A DNA stretch of 64,000 nt from Ruminococcus sp. Phil11 (lineage in GTDB: Bacteria; Bacillota; Clostridia; Oscillospirales; Ruminococcaceae), in NCBI GenBank assembly GCA_001940925.1, contig MSGZ01000009.1, positions 175,908-239,907 of the forward strand, written 5' to 3'. The notes beneath the pieces are model-generated. The model saw only the letters and a list, made by a program, of their open reading frames with translations, was not told where the DNA came from and did not search any database. The position numbers and the translations under genes are program-made. Of this stretch, positions 17,324-26,925 are shown piece by piece (within the stretch, counting starts at the first letter, position 1; each line of letters begins with the position of its first letter).

Positions 17324-17335
17324 AGGGGGAAAATC

Positions 17336-20300
17336 ATGATGAGAAAAAAAAGGATCCTGAAGCATCTGCTCGCATCCGTGCTGTCAGGCGCGATGCTGGT
17401 GCAGACGGCATCGCTCATGCCGGTCCCGGTTGCCGATGCAGCCGGTGCATGTACGATCAACACGAACAAGACCTATCAGATGATCCGCGGCTTCGGCGGC
17501 ATGAACCTGCCGGAGTGGATGGGCTCCGATATGACCTCTGCACAGGTGCAAAAGGCATTCGGAAACGGCGCGGACGAAATGGGACTGACGGTTCTCCGCA
17601 TCTATGTCAGCGATGACAGCAATTCATGGTCGCGTGCCGTCCCGACGGCTAAGGCCGCGCAGAACCTCGGCGCGACGGTCTTTGCAACGCCGTGGAACCC
17701 GCCTGCCGCGATCCGCAACACGGTTAACGGCGGCAATTCCGGCGGCAAGTATCAGCTGAAAAAGGACAAGTGGGCGGAGTACGCACAGCATCTGAACAGC
17801 TATGTCAAGTACATGGAGGGACAGGGCGTCAACCTGTATTCCGTTTCAATCCAGAACGAGCCGGACTATGCGGCTGACTGGACATACTGGTCTGCGAATG
17901 ACCTCGCATCCTTTGCGGCGCAGTACGGCAAAGCGGTCACGAACGGCACGAATGCGAAGCTGATGTCGCCGGAGAGCTTCCAGTACCGCAAGGATATTTA
18001 CAACGCGATCCTGAACAATCAGCAGGCGAAGAACAATATCGACCTGTTCGGCACGCATTTCTACGGCACGCAGCGCAGCCAGATGGACTTTTCCGCGCTG
18101 GAAAATTCCGGCAAGGATATCTGGATGACCGAGGTCTATGTCCCGGATTCCAATTCCGATGCCGATACATGGCCGCAGGCGATCCAGGTCGCGGAGAATA
18201 TCCACAACGGTCTGGTCGTCGGCAACATGAACGCTTACGTTTGGTGGTATATCCGCCGCAGCTACGGCCCGATGAAGGAGAACGGCAATATCTCCAAGCG
18301 CGGCTACATGATGGCACAGTATTCCAAGTGGGTTCGCCCGGGTGACGTCCGCATCGACGCGACCGAGCAGCCGAACAATAATATCCTTGTCTCTGCGTAT
18401 AAGCACAGCGACAAGCAGATCACGGTCGTGGCTGTGAACAAGGGCAGCAGCGAGGTCTCGCAGCAGTTCTCCGTGGACGGCAGAACGATCACGAATGTTG
18501 ACCGCTACCGCACGACCGGCAGCGAGAACATCGCACGTACGCAGAACATGGAGCATGAGACGTCCAGCTACTGGGCATCGCTCCCCGGAAACAGCGTTTC
18601 CACGTTTGTGATCTCGCTGGAAAGCGACGGCATCGCGGTTCCGGAGAATCCGGATCAGCCTGTTGTCGCCGAGCCGGAACAGCCGGACGAGAACGGCTAT
18701 TATTTCCATGATACGTTTGAGAACGGCAGCTGCAGCTGGGAAGGCCGAGGCGCCGCTTCCGCATCGACCGGCAGCGATGCCTATGCAGGCAGCAAGGGTC
18801 TGGCCGTGACCGGCCGTGAATCGGCATGGAACGGCGCACAGAAAACACTGAACAGCGCGACCTTTGAGGCGGGCAAGGAATACAGCTTCAGCGTCATAGC
18901 AAAGAGTGCGACATCACAAAACGTGATGCTCTCGATGCAGTATACCGATTCCGCAGGCGAGACGCAGTATGCGCATATCGCGAACGGCGTTTCAGAAGGC
19001 GGATTCGTGCTGCTCGCCAATCCGAATTTCAAGATCCCTGCCGGTGCAAGCTCGCTGATTCTGTATGTGGAGACCGAGACCGGTACCGGCGATCTCACGA
19101 TCGACGAAGCGATCGGCGCGGTCGCAGGCACGGCTGTCACCGGTCCGAAGCAGACCGTATTCACGCGCGGCGACGTCAACAGCGACGGCGTGATCAATGC
19201 GGCGGATGTGTCGCTTGCAAAGCAGGTCGTTTCCGGCAAGCTGACCGATTCCACGGCAAAGCGCGCAGCAGACGCCGACCAGAGCGGCACCGCGGATGCG
19301 GACGATGTGAAGCTGATCCGCGATTTCGTGCTCGGAAAGATCAAGGAGTTCCCGGTCGCGGAGCGTCCTGTCCCGGAGGTCGATTTCTCGGAAATGGAGC
19401 GGAAGTTCGGCTCCGTGAACCTTGCCAGATCCTACAAGAAGGATGACGAGCACAATCCGCTGATCTCGCAGTATTTCGGCGCAGACCCCGGCGTCATGGA
19501 GTATGACGGCAGAGTCTACATCTACATGACGGACGATCATCTGCTTTATAACGGCAACAGCATCAAGGATATTGAGTATTCCACGATCAACTGCCTGCGC
19601 TGCATCTCGTCCGATGACCTTGTCAACTGGACAGATCATGGCCTGATCAATGCAGCGGGCAACAACGGCATCTGCAAATGGGGCGGCAACTCATGGGCAC
19701 CGACCGCCTGCCATAAGAAGATCAACGGCAAGGAAAAATTCTTCCTGTACTTCGCGAACGGCGGCAACGGCATCGCGGTCATGACCGCTGACAGCCCGAT
19801 CGGCCCGTGGAGCGATCCGATCGGCAAGGCGCTGATCTCCCGCCAGACTCCGAACTGCGGCAATGTCGAATGGCTGTTTGACCCGGCTGTGCTCGTGGAT
19901 GACGACGGCAAAGCATATCTCTATTTCGGCGGCGGCGTTCCGCAGGGTCAGAACGCACACCCGAAAACTGCCAGAGCGGTACAGCTCGGCGATGACATGA
20001 CCTCGATCGTCGGTACGCCGGTTTCGATCGACCCGCCGTATCTGTTCGAGGACAGCGGCATCCACAAGTACAACGGCAAGTATTATTACAGCTACTGTAC
20101 CAACTTCAACACCGGCGGCAACCAGTACGGTCTGACCAGCGGTGCGATCGACTACATGGTCAGTGACAGCCCGCTCGGCCCGTTCACCTACAAGGGCGAG
20201 GTGTTCAAGGGCATCGGTACGTTCTTCGGTACCGGCGGCAACAATCACCATACGATCATGGAGTTCAAGGGTCAGTATTACCTGTTCTATCACGCCCAGT

Positions 20301-20779
20301 ATCTGCAGGACAGCATGGGTATCAAGGGCGGCTACAGAAGCACGCATATTGACAAGCTGACCGTCAATGCAGACGGTTCCATGCAGCAGGTGACCGGCAC
20401 CAAGAAGGGCATTTCCCAGATCAAGACACTCGATCCGACCGAGGTTGTGCGTGCAGCGACGCTGTCGCATCAGGGCGGCATTGAGATCGAAGGCAGGGGC
20501 AATACGACCGTGAAGGCGGACAAGGGCGACTGGTTCCGCGTTTCCGGTGTGGAATGCGCAAGCGTGTCTGCGATCACGGTCAAGGCTTCTTCGCAGAGCG
20601 GCAGCATCATCAAGGTCTGCAAGGGCAGCGCATCCGGTGATGTTGTCTCTTACATTGAGATTCCGGCAGGCAGCTCCATGCAGGAGGTCACTTCTCCGGT
20701 GAAGGATTGCTCCGGCACGGTTGATCTGTATTTCGTATTCAACAATACGACTTCCGTGGACAGCTGGAAAATGAGTTAA
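17336..20779 (+). CDS. Cellulosomal bifunctional xylanolytic enzyme GH30-CBM22-dockerin-GH43-CBM6
   Basis: This 1147-residue secreted enzyme starts with a signal peptide (KRILKHLLASVLSGAMLVQT, then AAGA). Residues 36-440 are a GH30 domain of the glucuronoxylanase type, with acid/base Glu near 175 (SIQNEPD) and nucleophile Glu near 266 (WMTEVYVP). Residues 460-600 resemble CBM22 (FHDTFENGSCSW, then VTGRESAWNGA). An internal dockerin follows near 609-672, with two calcium loops DVNSDGVINAAD and DADQSGTADADD. A GH43 domain occupies 685-1000 (Asp near 717 in GADPGVM, plus EWLFDPAVLVDDDG). A CBM6-like end completes it (WFRVSGVECASVSAI). It would cleave glucuronoxylan and remove arabinose or xylose side units while anchored to a scaffoldin. 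ATG 17336 follows AGGGGG. Confidence 0.92.
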   Translation: MMRKKRILKHLLASVLSGAMLVQTASLMPVPVADAAGACTINTNKTYQMIRGFGGMNLPEWMGSDMTSAQVQKAFGNGADEMGLTVLRIYVSDDSNSWSRAVPTAKAAQNLGATVFATPWNPPAAIRNTVNGGNSGGKYQLKKDKWAEYAQHLNSYVKYMEGQGVNLYSVSIQNEPDYAADWTYWSANDLASFAAQYGKAVTNGTNAKLMSPESFQYRKDIYNAILNNQQAKNNIDLFGTHFYGTQRSQMDFSALENSGKDIWMTEVYVPDSNSDADTWPQAIQVAENIHNGLVVGNMNAYVWWYIRRSYGPMKENGNISKRGYMMAQYSKWVRPGDVRIDATEQPNNNILVSAYKHSDKQITVVAVNKGSSEVSQQFSVDGRTITNVDRYRTTGSENIARTQNMEHETSSYWASLPGNSVSTFVISLESDGIAVPENPDQPVVAEPEQPDENGYYFHDTFENGSCSWEGRGAASASTGSDAYAGSKGLAVTGRESAWNGAQKTLNSATFEAGKEYSFSVIAKSATSQNVMLSMQYTDSAGETQYAHIANGVSEGGFVLLANPNFKIPAGASSLILYVETETGTGDLTIDEAIGAVAGTAVTGPKQTVFTRGDVNSDGVINAADVSLAKQVVSGKLTDSTAKRAADADQSGTADADDVKLIRDFVLGKIKEFPVAERPVPEVDFSEMERKFGSVNLARSYKKDDEHNPLISQYFGADPGVMEYDGRVYIYMTDDHLLYNGNSIKDIEYSTINCLRCISSDDLVNWTDHGLINAAGNNGICKWGGNSWAPTACHKKINGKEKFFLYFANGGNGIAVMTADSPIGPWSDPIGKALISRQTPNCGNVEWLFDPAVLVDDDGKAYLYFGGGVPQGQNAHPKTARAVQLGDDMTSIVGTPVSIDPPYLFEDSGIHKYNGKYYYSYCTNFNTGGNQYGLTSGAIDYMVSDSPLGPFTYKGEVFKGIGTFFGTGGNNHHTIMEFKGQYYLFYHAQYLQDSMGIKGGYRSTHIDKLTVNADGSMQQVTGTKKGISQIKTLDPTEVVRAATLSHQGGIEIEGRGNTTVKADKGDWFRVSGVECASVSAITVKASSQSGSIIKVCKGSASGDVVSYIEIPAGSSMQEVTSPVKDCSGTVDLYFVFNNTTSVDSWKMS

Positions 20780-20795
20780 GTTCCCCCTAATTTTG

Positions 20796-20910
20796 GAATA
20801 TGCGGGGCCTTTTCCCGCAAGGAGAGAGATCCCGCATATTCTGATTTCTGATGATATCGGACATTCATTCGCGCATCCCCTTCGCGCGGACGGATGTCCG
20901 TTTTCATTTG
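20796..20910 (+). terminator. Terminator region after the GH30/GH43 gene
   Basis: Two hairpins follow the stop. The first has arms GAATATGCGGG (20796-20806) and CCCGCATATTC (20831-20841) without a T tract. The second has arms CGGACAT (20858-20864) and ATGTCCG (20894-20900), with an inner CGCGC pair, and is followed by TTTTCATTT. The second is the likely terminator. Confidence 0.65.
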
Positions 20911-20959
20911 TGTGCGGACAAGTTTGCGCAAAATATCATATAATCCGGATGATAAAACA

Positions 20960-20989
20960 TTGCGCAGCCTGAATCAGAAACGCTATAAT
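20960..20989 (+). promoter_or_regulatory. Promoter of the dockerin-CotH gene
   Basis: TTGCGC (20960-20965) and TATAAT (20984-20989) are separated by 18 bases, about 70 bases before the start at 21063. Confidence 0.6.
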
Positions 20990-21062
20990 AAGAATTACAG
21001 GATGGAGAGCGGTACGCTGTTTTGGTGTATACGCGGTGTTTTTAAGAGGGAGGGTCATTACA

Positions 21063-23822
21063 ATGAGGAGAAAACTGATTGCCGGATTCTGTGCGGCCGG
21101 GACGGCACTGTCCGCGGCGGGCGGAGTGCTGCCTATGACGGATTATGCACGGATCCCGGCGCAGGCAGCCGTGCTCGGAGACATTGACGGGAACGGCACG
21201 CGCGATGCAGCCGATGCCGCTGCACTGACCGGCTGGCTTCTGACGAAGCAGAGCAGCGCAATGGGTGCCGACGTCAACAATGACGGCACGGTCAATGCCA
21301 AAGACCTGACAGTGCTGAAACGGCAGCTGCTTTCCGGCGCAGCAGCACCGGCAGGCGCATCGGGGCTGGTCATCAGCGAGGTCTGCTCCACGAATAAGAA
21401 ATCGCTGAAGGCTGCTGACGGCAGCTCGCCGGACTGGATCGAGCTTTACAATGCCGGAACCGCTGCCTGCGATCTCGGCGGCGTCGGCGTTTCCGACGGT
21501 GACAAAAACCGCTACAAGTTCACGTTCCCGCAGGGGACGAAGCTTGCTGCAGGGGAATATCTCATCATTTTCTGCGACGATACCGATGTGACAACCGGAG
21601 AGCTCCATGCCGCGTTCAAGATCAGCGCAGCAGGGGAAACGATCTACCTGACCGCAGCGGACGGCACGGAGCTTGACCGCGCCGCACTGCCGGAGCTTGA
21701 TCCGGATGTGACCTACGGCAGAACGGCGGACGGCAGCTTTGCGCTGCTGAACGCGACGCCGGGGAAATCCAATGATACGGCAGACCCGGTCTACCGCGTG
21801 GAGAAGCCTGTGTTTTCCTCTGAGGGCGGATTCTACGATTCCGCGTTTGATCTGACGCTTTCGGGCGCAGACGGCTGCACGGTGCTGTATACGCTGGACG
21901 GCTCCGACCCGCGGACTTCTTCCTCGGCGAAGCAGTATCAGAGCGGCATCAGCATCCGCAACAATACAAGTGACCAGAACAAACTGGCTTCCGTCCGCGA
22001 GATCTCCCTGCGCGGATACACCCCGCCGGATTACAATGTAGATAAGGGTATGATTGTCCGGGCGGTCTGCAGGGACAGAAGCGGTCAGTTCAGTGCCGTT
22101 GCCACCAACAGCTATTTTGTCGGCAAGACCGCGTCCTATTACAAGGACATGAAGGTGCTGTCGATCTCCACGGACAGCAGCAATTTCTTTGATAAGGAAA
22201 CCGGCATTTACATGATCGGCAATCAGTATGACCGCTGGAAGAACAGCGGAAACTTTGATCCGAAGCTGGATCTCGGCAGCTGCGACAATCCCACGAATTA
22301 CAACATGGAGGGCAAGGAATGGGAGCGTCCCTGCAATATTCAGGTGTTTGAGCAGGGCAAGCTGAAATATACCGAGGATGTCGGCGTGCGCATTTCCGGT
22401 AACTGGACGACCGCTTTTCCGCAGAAAAGCATGACGTTCTACGCGCGGAAGGAGTACGGCTCCAACAAAATGCAGCATGATTTCTTCGAGGGCGGCGCGC
22501 GCGATACCGAGGGCACCAAGATCAAGGAGTACAAAAAGGTCACGATTCGCAACGGCGGCAACGGCTATGACAACTGCCGCTTCCGCGATGACCTGAACCA
22601 GTCGCTCGCAGAGGGACTTGCACTCGGAAAGCAGGCCAAGCAGGACTATATCGTCTTTCTGGACGGCGAGTTCTGGGGTGCCTATTCGATGCAGGAAAAG
22701 CTCGACGAGAATTATGTCGAGTCGCATTATCATGTCGCTGCGGACAATGTGAGTATGCTGAAGAACGGCAAGGAATTTGATGGCGTTGATGCCGTGTATC
22801 AGGATTACAAGCAGTTCTGGACTTGGGCAATGTCGGCGGATATGGCCAATGCAGAGAATTACAAGCGCGTCTGCGATACGATCGATGTACCGGGCTTTAT
22901 GGACTTTGTTGCGTTTGAAAGCTACATCGTCAACTGGGACTGTATGCTGAACAACAACAACTGGCTGATCTGGCGCGCAGATGAACCGGATGCTTCCAAT
23001 CCCTATGCAGACGGCAAATGGCGGTTCCTGCTTTTTGATACGGAGTATTCCTCCGGTTATGACGGTCAGTGCCCGCTCAATAAGGATTATTTCAAGCACA
23101 TGGACCGCTCCGGCAAGCAGACCAGCATCGCGTCGCTGTTCTTTAAGCTGATGAACAACGCATCGTTCAAGGAGCAGTTCTTCACGCGGTATCAGACGGT
23201 CATGCAGGAGAACTTCGATGCCGCAAAGGTCAGCGAAAAGATCGACGCTTATGCCGCAGCAACGAAGGACGCAGCAAATGACACCTACCGCAGATTCAGC
23301 ATCGGCGCGCTGTTTGACAGCAATGTCCGCATCATCCGGAACTTCTATAACAAGCGCGGGAAATATGCGATGCATCACCTGAATCTGCTGTACGGCATTC
23401 AGGATAACTGGCAGGATGACCCGAACATGATCGACCAGTTCGGCTGGAGCATCTGGATGAATGACGGTGCCGGCTCGATCGAATACAACGACGACGGCAG
23501 CATCACGGTTGTCGTTACACGCACAGGCCAGTATGCACAGGTCAGCAGCAGCACAGTTTCGCTGCAGGCCGGCAAGACCTACCGCATGACCTATAAGGTC
23601 AGCACGGACCGGAATATCAATACATACGCGATGTTCCAGCAGGGGACAGGTGAGTATAAGAGCTATTATTATCAGGATTATACCTTCACCCCGAATGTGC
23701 AGACTTACACTGATACGGTCACAATGACGCAGTCAGATGAGAATGTCAAATTCCTGATCGGTCTGGACAAGGGTACCGGTACCTACCGCATTTCCGATTT
23801 CTCGATGATCTGCCTGAACTGA
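21063..23822 (+). CDS. Secreted dockerin - lamin-tail - CotH kinase-like protein with C-terminal carbohydrate-binding-like module
   Basis: The protein has 919 residues. A signal peptide (KLIAGFCAAGTALSAAGG) is followed by an N-terminal dockerin at about residues 36-95 (DIDGNGTRDAAD and DVNNDGTVNAKD). A lamin-tail domain comes next (LVISEVCSTNKKS, DWIELYNAG), then a chitobiase-C-like module (CTVLYTLDGSDPR). The CotH domain has PCNIQVFEQG, GVRISGNWTTAFPQKSM, NCRFRDDLNQSLAEG and the downstream FLLFDTEYSSG. The last 150 residues resemble a CBM4/16-like jelly roll. CotH proteins are atypical protein kinases in spore coats, and cellulosomal CotH proteins occur in Ruminococcus, where their substrates are unknown. 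ATG 21063 is preferred to 21036 because GGGAGGG precedes it and the signal peptide starts there. Confidence 0.9.
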   Translation: MRRKLIAGFCAAGTALSAAGGVLPMTDYARIPAQAAVLGDIDGNGTRDAADAAALTGWLLTKQSSAMGADVNNDGTVNAKDLTVLKRQLLSGAAAPAGASGLVISEVCSTNKKSLKAADGSSPDWIELYNAGTAACDLGGVGVSDGDKNRYKFTFPQGTKLAAGEYLIIFCDDTDVTTGELHAAFKISAAGETIYLTAADGTELDRAALPELDPDVTYGRTADGSFALLNATPGKSNDTADPVYRVEKPVFSSEGGFYDSAFDLTLSGADGCTVLYTLDGSDPRTSSSAKQYQSGISIRNNTSDQNKLASVREISLRGYTPPDYNVDKGMIVRAVCRDRSGQFSAVATNSYFVGKTASYYKDMKVLSISTDSSNFFDKETGIYMIGNQYDRWKNSGNFDPKLDLGSCDNPTNYNMEGKEWERPCNIQVFEQGKLKYTEDVGVRISGNWTTAFPQKSMTFYARKEYGSNKMQHDFFEGGARDTEGTKIKEYKKVTIRNGGNGYDNCRFRDDLNQSLAEGLALGKQAKQDYIVFLDGEFWGAYSMQEKLDENYVESHYHVAADNVSMLKNGKEFDGVDAVYQDYKQFWTWAMSADMANAENYKRVCDTIDVPGFMDFVAFESYIVNWDCMLNNNNWLIWRADEPDASNPYADGKWRFLLFDTEYSSGYDGQCPLNKDYFKHMDRSGKQTSIASLFFKLMNNASFKEQFFTRYQTVMQENFDAAKVSEKIDAYAAATKDAANDTYRRFSIGALFDSNVRIIRNFYNKRGKYAMHHLNLLYGIQDNWQDDPNMIDQFGWSIWMNDGAGSIEYNDDGSITVVVTRTGQYAQVSSSTVSLQAGKTYRMTYKVSTDRNINTYAMFQQGTGEYKSYYYQDYTFTPNVQTYTDTVTMTQSDENVKFLIGLDKGTGTYRISDFSMICLN

Positions 23823-23833
23823 ATATGAAAAAG

Positions 23834-23867
23834 CAGCCGCACGGGATCTGTTCCGTGCGGCTGTTTT
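23834..23867. terminator. Rho-independent terminator, probably bidirectional
   Basis: Perfect arms CAGCCGCACGG (23834-23844) and CCGTGCGGCTG (23853-23863) are followed by TTTTG on the plus strand and preceded by AAAAAG. The hairpin separates the convergent CotH and ABC ATPase genes. Confidence 0.85.
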
Positions 23868-23870
23868 GTG

Positions 23871-24629
23871 TTACTGTTCAAGCTTTTTGAGGAATGCCTT
23901 GGTGCGCTCGTTCGAGGGATTGTCAATGACATCCTTCGGGTCGCCCTGTTCAACGATGACACCGCCGTCCATAAACACAACATGATTTGAGACGCTGCGT
24001 GCAAAGTCAATCTCATGCGTGACGATCAGCATGGTCATTTTTTCTTTGGCGAGCTCTTTCAGCACCTTGAGAATCTCGGCTGTCAGCTCGGGATCAAGCG
24101 CGGAGGTCGGTTCGTCGAAAAAGAGCATTTTCGGTTTCATGGCAAGTGCACGCGCAATTGCGACGCGCTGCTGCTGTCCGCCGGAAAGCTGATAGGGATA
24201 GTAATCACTTTTGTCGCCGAGTCCCATTTTTTTCAGCAGAACCTTTGCTTCCGCAATGACCTCATCCTTATTCCGTTTCAGAACATGAATCGGAGCATCC
24301 GTGATATTTTTCAGCACGGTATAATGCGGAAACAGATTGAAATTCTGGAACACAAGGCTGAATGTGTGCTTGATCTCGTTCAGCTCGTTCTTCGGCACAT
24401 AGACCGGCTTGCCGTCCACCTGTTTCACGGCAGATTTGCCGCAGTAGGTCATGCTGCCCGCGTCGATCGTTTCGAGCATGGAGATGCACCGCAGAAACGT
24501 CGATTTTCCGGAGCCGGACGGCCCTAAGATCGAAACGACCTCGCCTTCACCGACCTGCAGGCTGATGTCCTTGAGCACCTGTAAATCATCAAAGCTTTTT
24601 TTGATATTGCTGACTTCAAGCAAGTTCAT
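23871..24629 (-). CDS. Polar amino-acid ABC transporter ATP-binding protein (GlnQ-like)
   Basis: This 252-residue ATPase has Walker [10 protein letters not shown], the Q-loop region [18 protein letters not shown], signature LSGGQQQR, Walker [13 protein letters not shown] and the His switch VTHEIDF. These are the hallmarks of the GlnQ/HisP family. The start at 24629 has AAGGAGGTG eleven bases upstream, and the longer open frame before it is only the shadow of the permease gene. It begins 13 bases after the receptor-permease stop, so both make one transporter. In this family the subunit energises uptake of glutamine, other polar amino acids or cystine. No substrate can be named. Confidence 0.93.
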   Translation of the reverse strand: MNLLEVSNIKKSFDDLQVLKDISLQVGEGEVVSILGPSGSGKSTFLRCISMLETIDAGSMTYCGKSAVKQVDGKPVYVPKNELNEIKHTFSLVFQNFNLFPHYTVLKNITDAPIHVLKRNKDEVIAEAKVLLKKMGLGDKSDYYPYQLSGGQQQRVAIARALAMKPKMLFFDEPTSALDPELTAEILKVLKELAKEKMTMLIVTHEIDFARSVSNHVVFMDGGVIVEQGDPKDVIDNPSNERTKAFLKKLEQ

Positions 24630-24642
24630 CGTCTGCACCTCC

Positions 24643-26877
24643 TTATCTGAAATAGTTGAGCTTCTTTTCAATGCGGTCCATGACAAATGCAACGACTGCA
24701 TTGAATATGTAGTAGAATACGCCCGCGATGAACAGCGGCAGGATCGTTGCCTGTGCCGCTGCGACCTGCTTGGCCAGCGTGAACATCTCCGTATAGGAGA
24801 TCGCGAATGCCAGCGAGGTGTCCTTGACCAGCGTGATGACCTCATTCGTCACCGAGGGAATGATGTTCTTGACCATCTGCGGGAAAACGATCTTAAAGAA
24901 CTTCTGCGTTCTGGAGTAGCCGAGGATCTCGCAGGCCTCGTGCTGTCCGACCGGAACGGCCTGAATGCCCGAGCGGTAGATCTCCGCAAAATATGCGGCA
25001 TAATTCAGGGTAAAACCAATGATGACCGCATAGAAGCGGTAAGCAGCCGAGGTCTGGATGCCGAAGAGGTAATACGGGCCGAAGAATACGACCAGAAGCT
25101 GCAGCATCAGCGGCGTACCGCGGACGATCGAGATATACACCGTGACAAGCCAGCTCAGCGGCTTGAATCTGCTCATTTTACCTGCCGCAATCAGCAGACC
25201 GAGCGGCAGCGCAAAGAGCAGCGTCAGAAAGAAGATCGCGAGGGATGCGCCGACGCCTTTCAGCAGCTGCATACAGATGCTGCCGAGCTTTTCGCCGAAG
25301 GAAACGGTCTCGGCGGCGGTTTCAGCCTTGTTTTCCGTTTCGCGGCTCAGGCAGACGCTGTCAGAAAGCCCCCATTCATCTGCAATGCGGGCAAAGCTGC
25401 CGTCATCGAGCATTTCAAACAGTGTCTCCTGTACGGAATCGCGCAGGGCCGTGTTGCCTTTCAGGAAGCCAATGCCGTACTGCTCCGAGGAAACATGCTC
25501 GGAGAGCATGACGAACTGGTCGCCGCGCTTTTCGATCTCGTAATTGGCCACACCGATATCCATGCAGACCGCATCCACGGCACCGCTTTCGAGATTGAGG
25601 AATGCCGTGTTGTAATCGCCGACCTGCTGCAGATCGCGGAAGGATGCGGCAAGTGCGATATTGGATTCCTCTGCATCGTCGCCGGTAAAGGCGGCCAGTG
25701 CGGAGCTGTCTGCCTGAACAGCCACGACCTTTCCGGCCAGATCGTTCAGTGCGGTGATATCGGAGCCCTTCTTCACGACGACGACCTGCGAGTTATCGAC
25801 ATACGGCACAGACCATGTGTAATCGTTTTCGCGTCCGTTGATCGTAAAGCCGTTCCAGATGCAGTCGATCGCGCCGGTTTTCAGCTCCATATCCTTGGAG
25901 TTCCAGTCGATCGGCTGCTTGACAAGGGTCCAGCCGCGGCGGCTGCATACCTCCTCCGCCAATGAGAGGTCAAAGCCGACATATTCACCTGTCTCGTTCT
26001 GATAGCCGTAAGGCGGGAATTCCGCGTCAAATCCGACGGTAAAGGTCTCTCTGCCGTCCTCCTGCTGCGCATCGGCAGGTGCAGTCAGGCAGACACAGTC
26101 GGAGAGCTCCCATTCCTTTGCGATGCGGTCAAAGGTGCCGTCCGCCGCCATTTCAAAGAGGGTCTCCTGTACCTCGTCGCGCAGTTCCGTGTTGCCCTTC
26201 AGAAAGCCGACGCCGTATTCCTCAGAGGAAATATGCTCATCGAGCATCGTGAATTTCCCGCTGCGTGCGGCGATCTCATAATTCGCGACGCCGATATCCA
26301 TGCAGATCACATCGACCGCGCCGCTTTCAAGATTCATGAACGCGCTGTTATAATCGCCGACCTGCCGGAGATCCTTGAATGTCTCTGCGAGTTCTTTGTT
26401 CGCTTCCTCTGCATCGTCGCCGGTAAAGGCAGCGAGCGCGGAGCTGTCCGCCTGCACGGCAACGATCTTGCCGGAGAGGTCGGAGAGTGCCCGGATATCC
26501 GAATCGCTCCGGACGACCGCGACCTGCGAATTATCGACATAGGGCACTGTCCATGTGTAATCGTTTTCGCGGCCGTTGATCGTAAAGCCGTTCCAGATAC
26601 AGTCGATTGCACCGGTTTTCAGCTCCATATCCTTGGAGTTCCAGTCGATCGGTACCTTTTTCAGCTCCCAGCCGCGGCGTTCGCAGACCTCCTCTGCGAG
26701 CGAGAGGTCAAAGCCGACGTATTCACCGGCTTCATTCTGATAGCCGTAAGGCGGAAATTCCGCATCAAATCCGACTGTGAAGGCCGTGCGGTCTGCAGAG
26801 ACCGGCACAGCGGACAGCACACCGGTCAGCAGCAGCGATGCCGCGCTGAGCAGTGCAGCTATGCAGCGGTTTTTCAT
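24643..26877 (-). CDS. ABC amino-acid transporter: two tandem receptor domains fused to the permease
   Basis: This 744-residue protein has a signal sequence (CIAALLSAASLLLTGVLSAV), then two nearly identical periplasmic-binding domains of family 3 (residues 31-276 and 277-522). A permease domain of about 220 residues follows, with the EAA loop (GQHEACEILGYSRTQKFFKIVFPQ). Each receptor copy has TVGFDAEFPPYGYQNE, WNSKDMELKTGAIDCIWNGF and FMNLESGAVD or a close variant. The layout is that of GlnP proteins, in which receptor domains are tethered to the channel. Both copies keep the same ligand-facing residues, so they probably bind the same amino acid. The gene lies 48 bases after the PurA-like gene without a terminator, so it may belong to that operon. 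Confidence 0.92.
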   Translation of the reverse strand: MKNRCIAALLSAASLLLTGVLSAVPVSADRTAFTVGFDAEFPPYGYQNEAGEYVGFDLSLAEEVCERRGWELKKVPIDWNSKDMELKTGAIDCIWNGFTINGRENDYTWTVPYVDNSQVAVVRSDSDIRALSDLSGKIVAVQADSSALAAFTGDDAEEANKELAETFKDLRQVGDYNSAFMNLESGAVDVICMDIGVANYEIAARSGKFTMLDEHISSEEYGVGFLKGNTELRDEVQETLFEMAADGTFDRIAKEWELSDCVCLTAPADAQQEDGRETFTVGFDAEFPPYGYQNETGEYVGFDLSLAEEVCSRRGWTLVKQPIDWNSKDMELKTGAIDCIWNGFTINGRENDYTWSVPYVDNSQVVVVKKGSDITALNDLAGKVVAVQADSSALAAFTGDDAEESNIALAASFRDLQQVGDYNTAFLNLESGAVDAVCMDIGVANYEIEKRGDQFVMLSEHVSSEQYGIGFLKGNTALRDSVQETLFEMLDDGSFARIADEWGLSDSVCLSRETENKAETAAETVSFGEKLGSICMQLLKGVGASLAIFFLTLLFALPLGLLIAAGKMSRFKPLSWLVTVYISIVRGTPLMLQLLVVFFGPYYLFGIQTSAAYRFYAVIIGFTLNYAAYFAEIYRSGIQAVPVGQHEACEILGYSRTQKFFKIVFPQMVKNIIPSVTNEVITLVKDTSLAFAISYTEMFTLAKQVAAAQATILPLFIAGVFYYIFNAVVAFVMDRIEKKLNYFR
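25312..26787 (-). repeat. Tandem in-frame duplication of the receptor domain (two units of about 738 bp)
   Basis: The coding sequence for residues 31-276 is repeated as residues 277-522 with a period of 246 codons. Long DNA stretches are nearly identical, for example around AATCGTTTTCGCG and the WNSKDMELKTG coding region. That points to a fairly recent duplication or to ongoing gene conversion. Confidence 0.85.
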
Positions 26878-26925
26878 TGCAATCTGTTCCTTTCATGTTT
26901 TTTGTGAGATGCTGCAGCGGAACCG

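Noticed and set aside
21042-23378. 778-codon open frame on the minus strand opposite the CotH gene
   Set aside because: It mirrors the GC-rich codon bias of the real gene, has no ribosome binding site and gives a repetitive Ile/Val/Arg-rich product without any fold.
24630-24845. N-terminal extension of the GlnQ-like ATPase
   Set aside because: It lies in another frame inside the permease gene; AAGGAGG marks ATG 24629.
24451-25965. 504-codon plus-strand frame opposite the receptor-permease gene
   Set aside because: Antisense shadow. Its apparent internal repeat only reflects the duplication on the coding strand.
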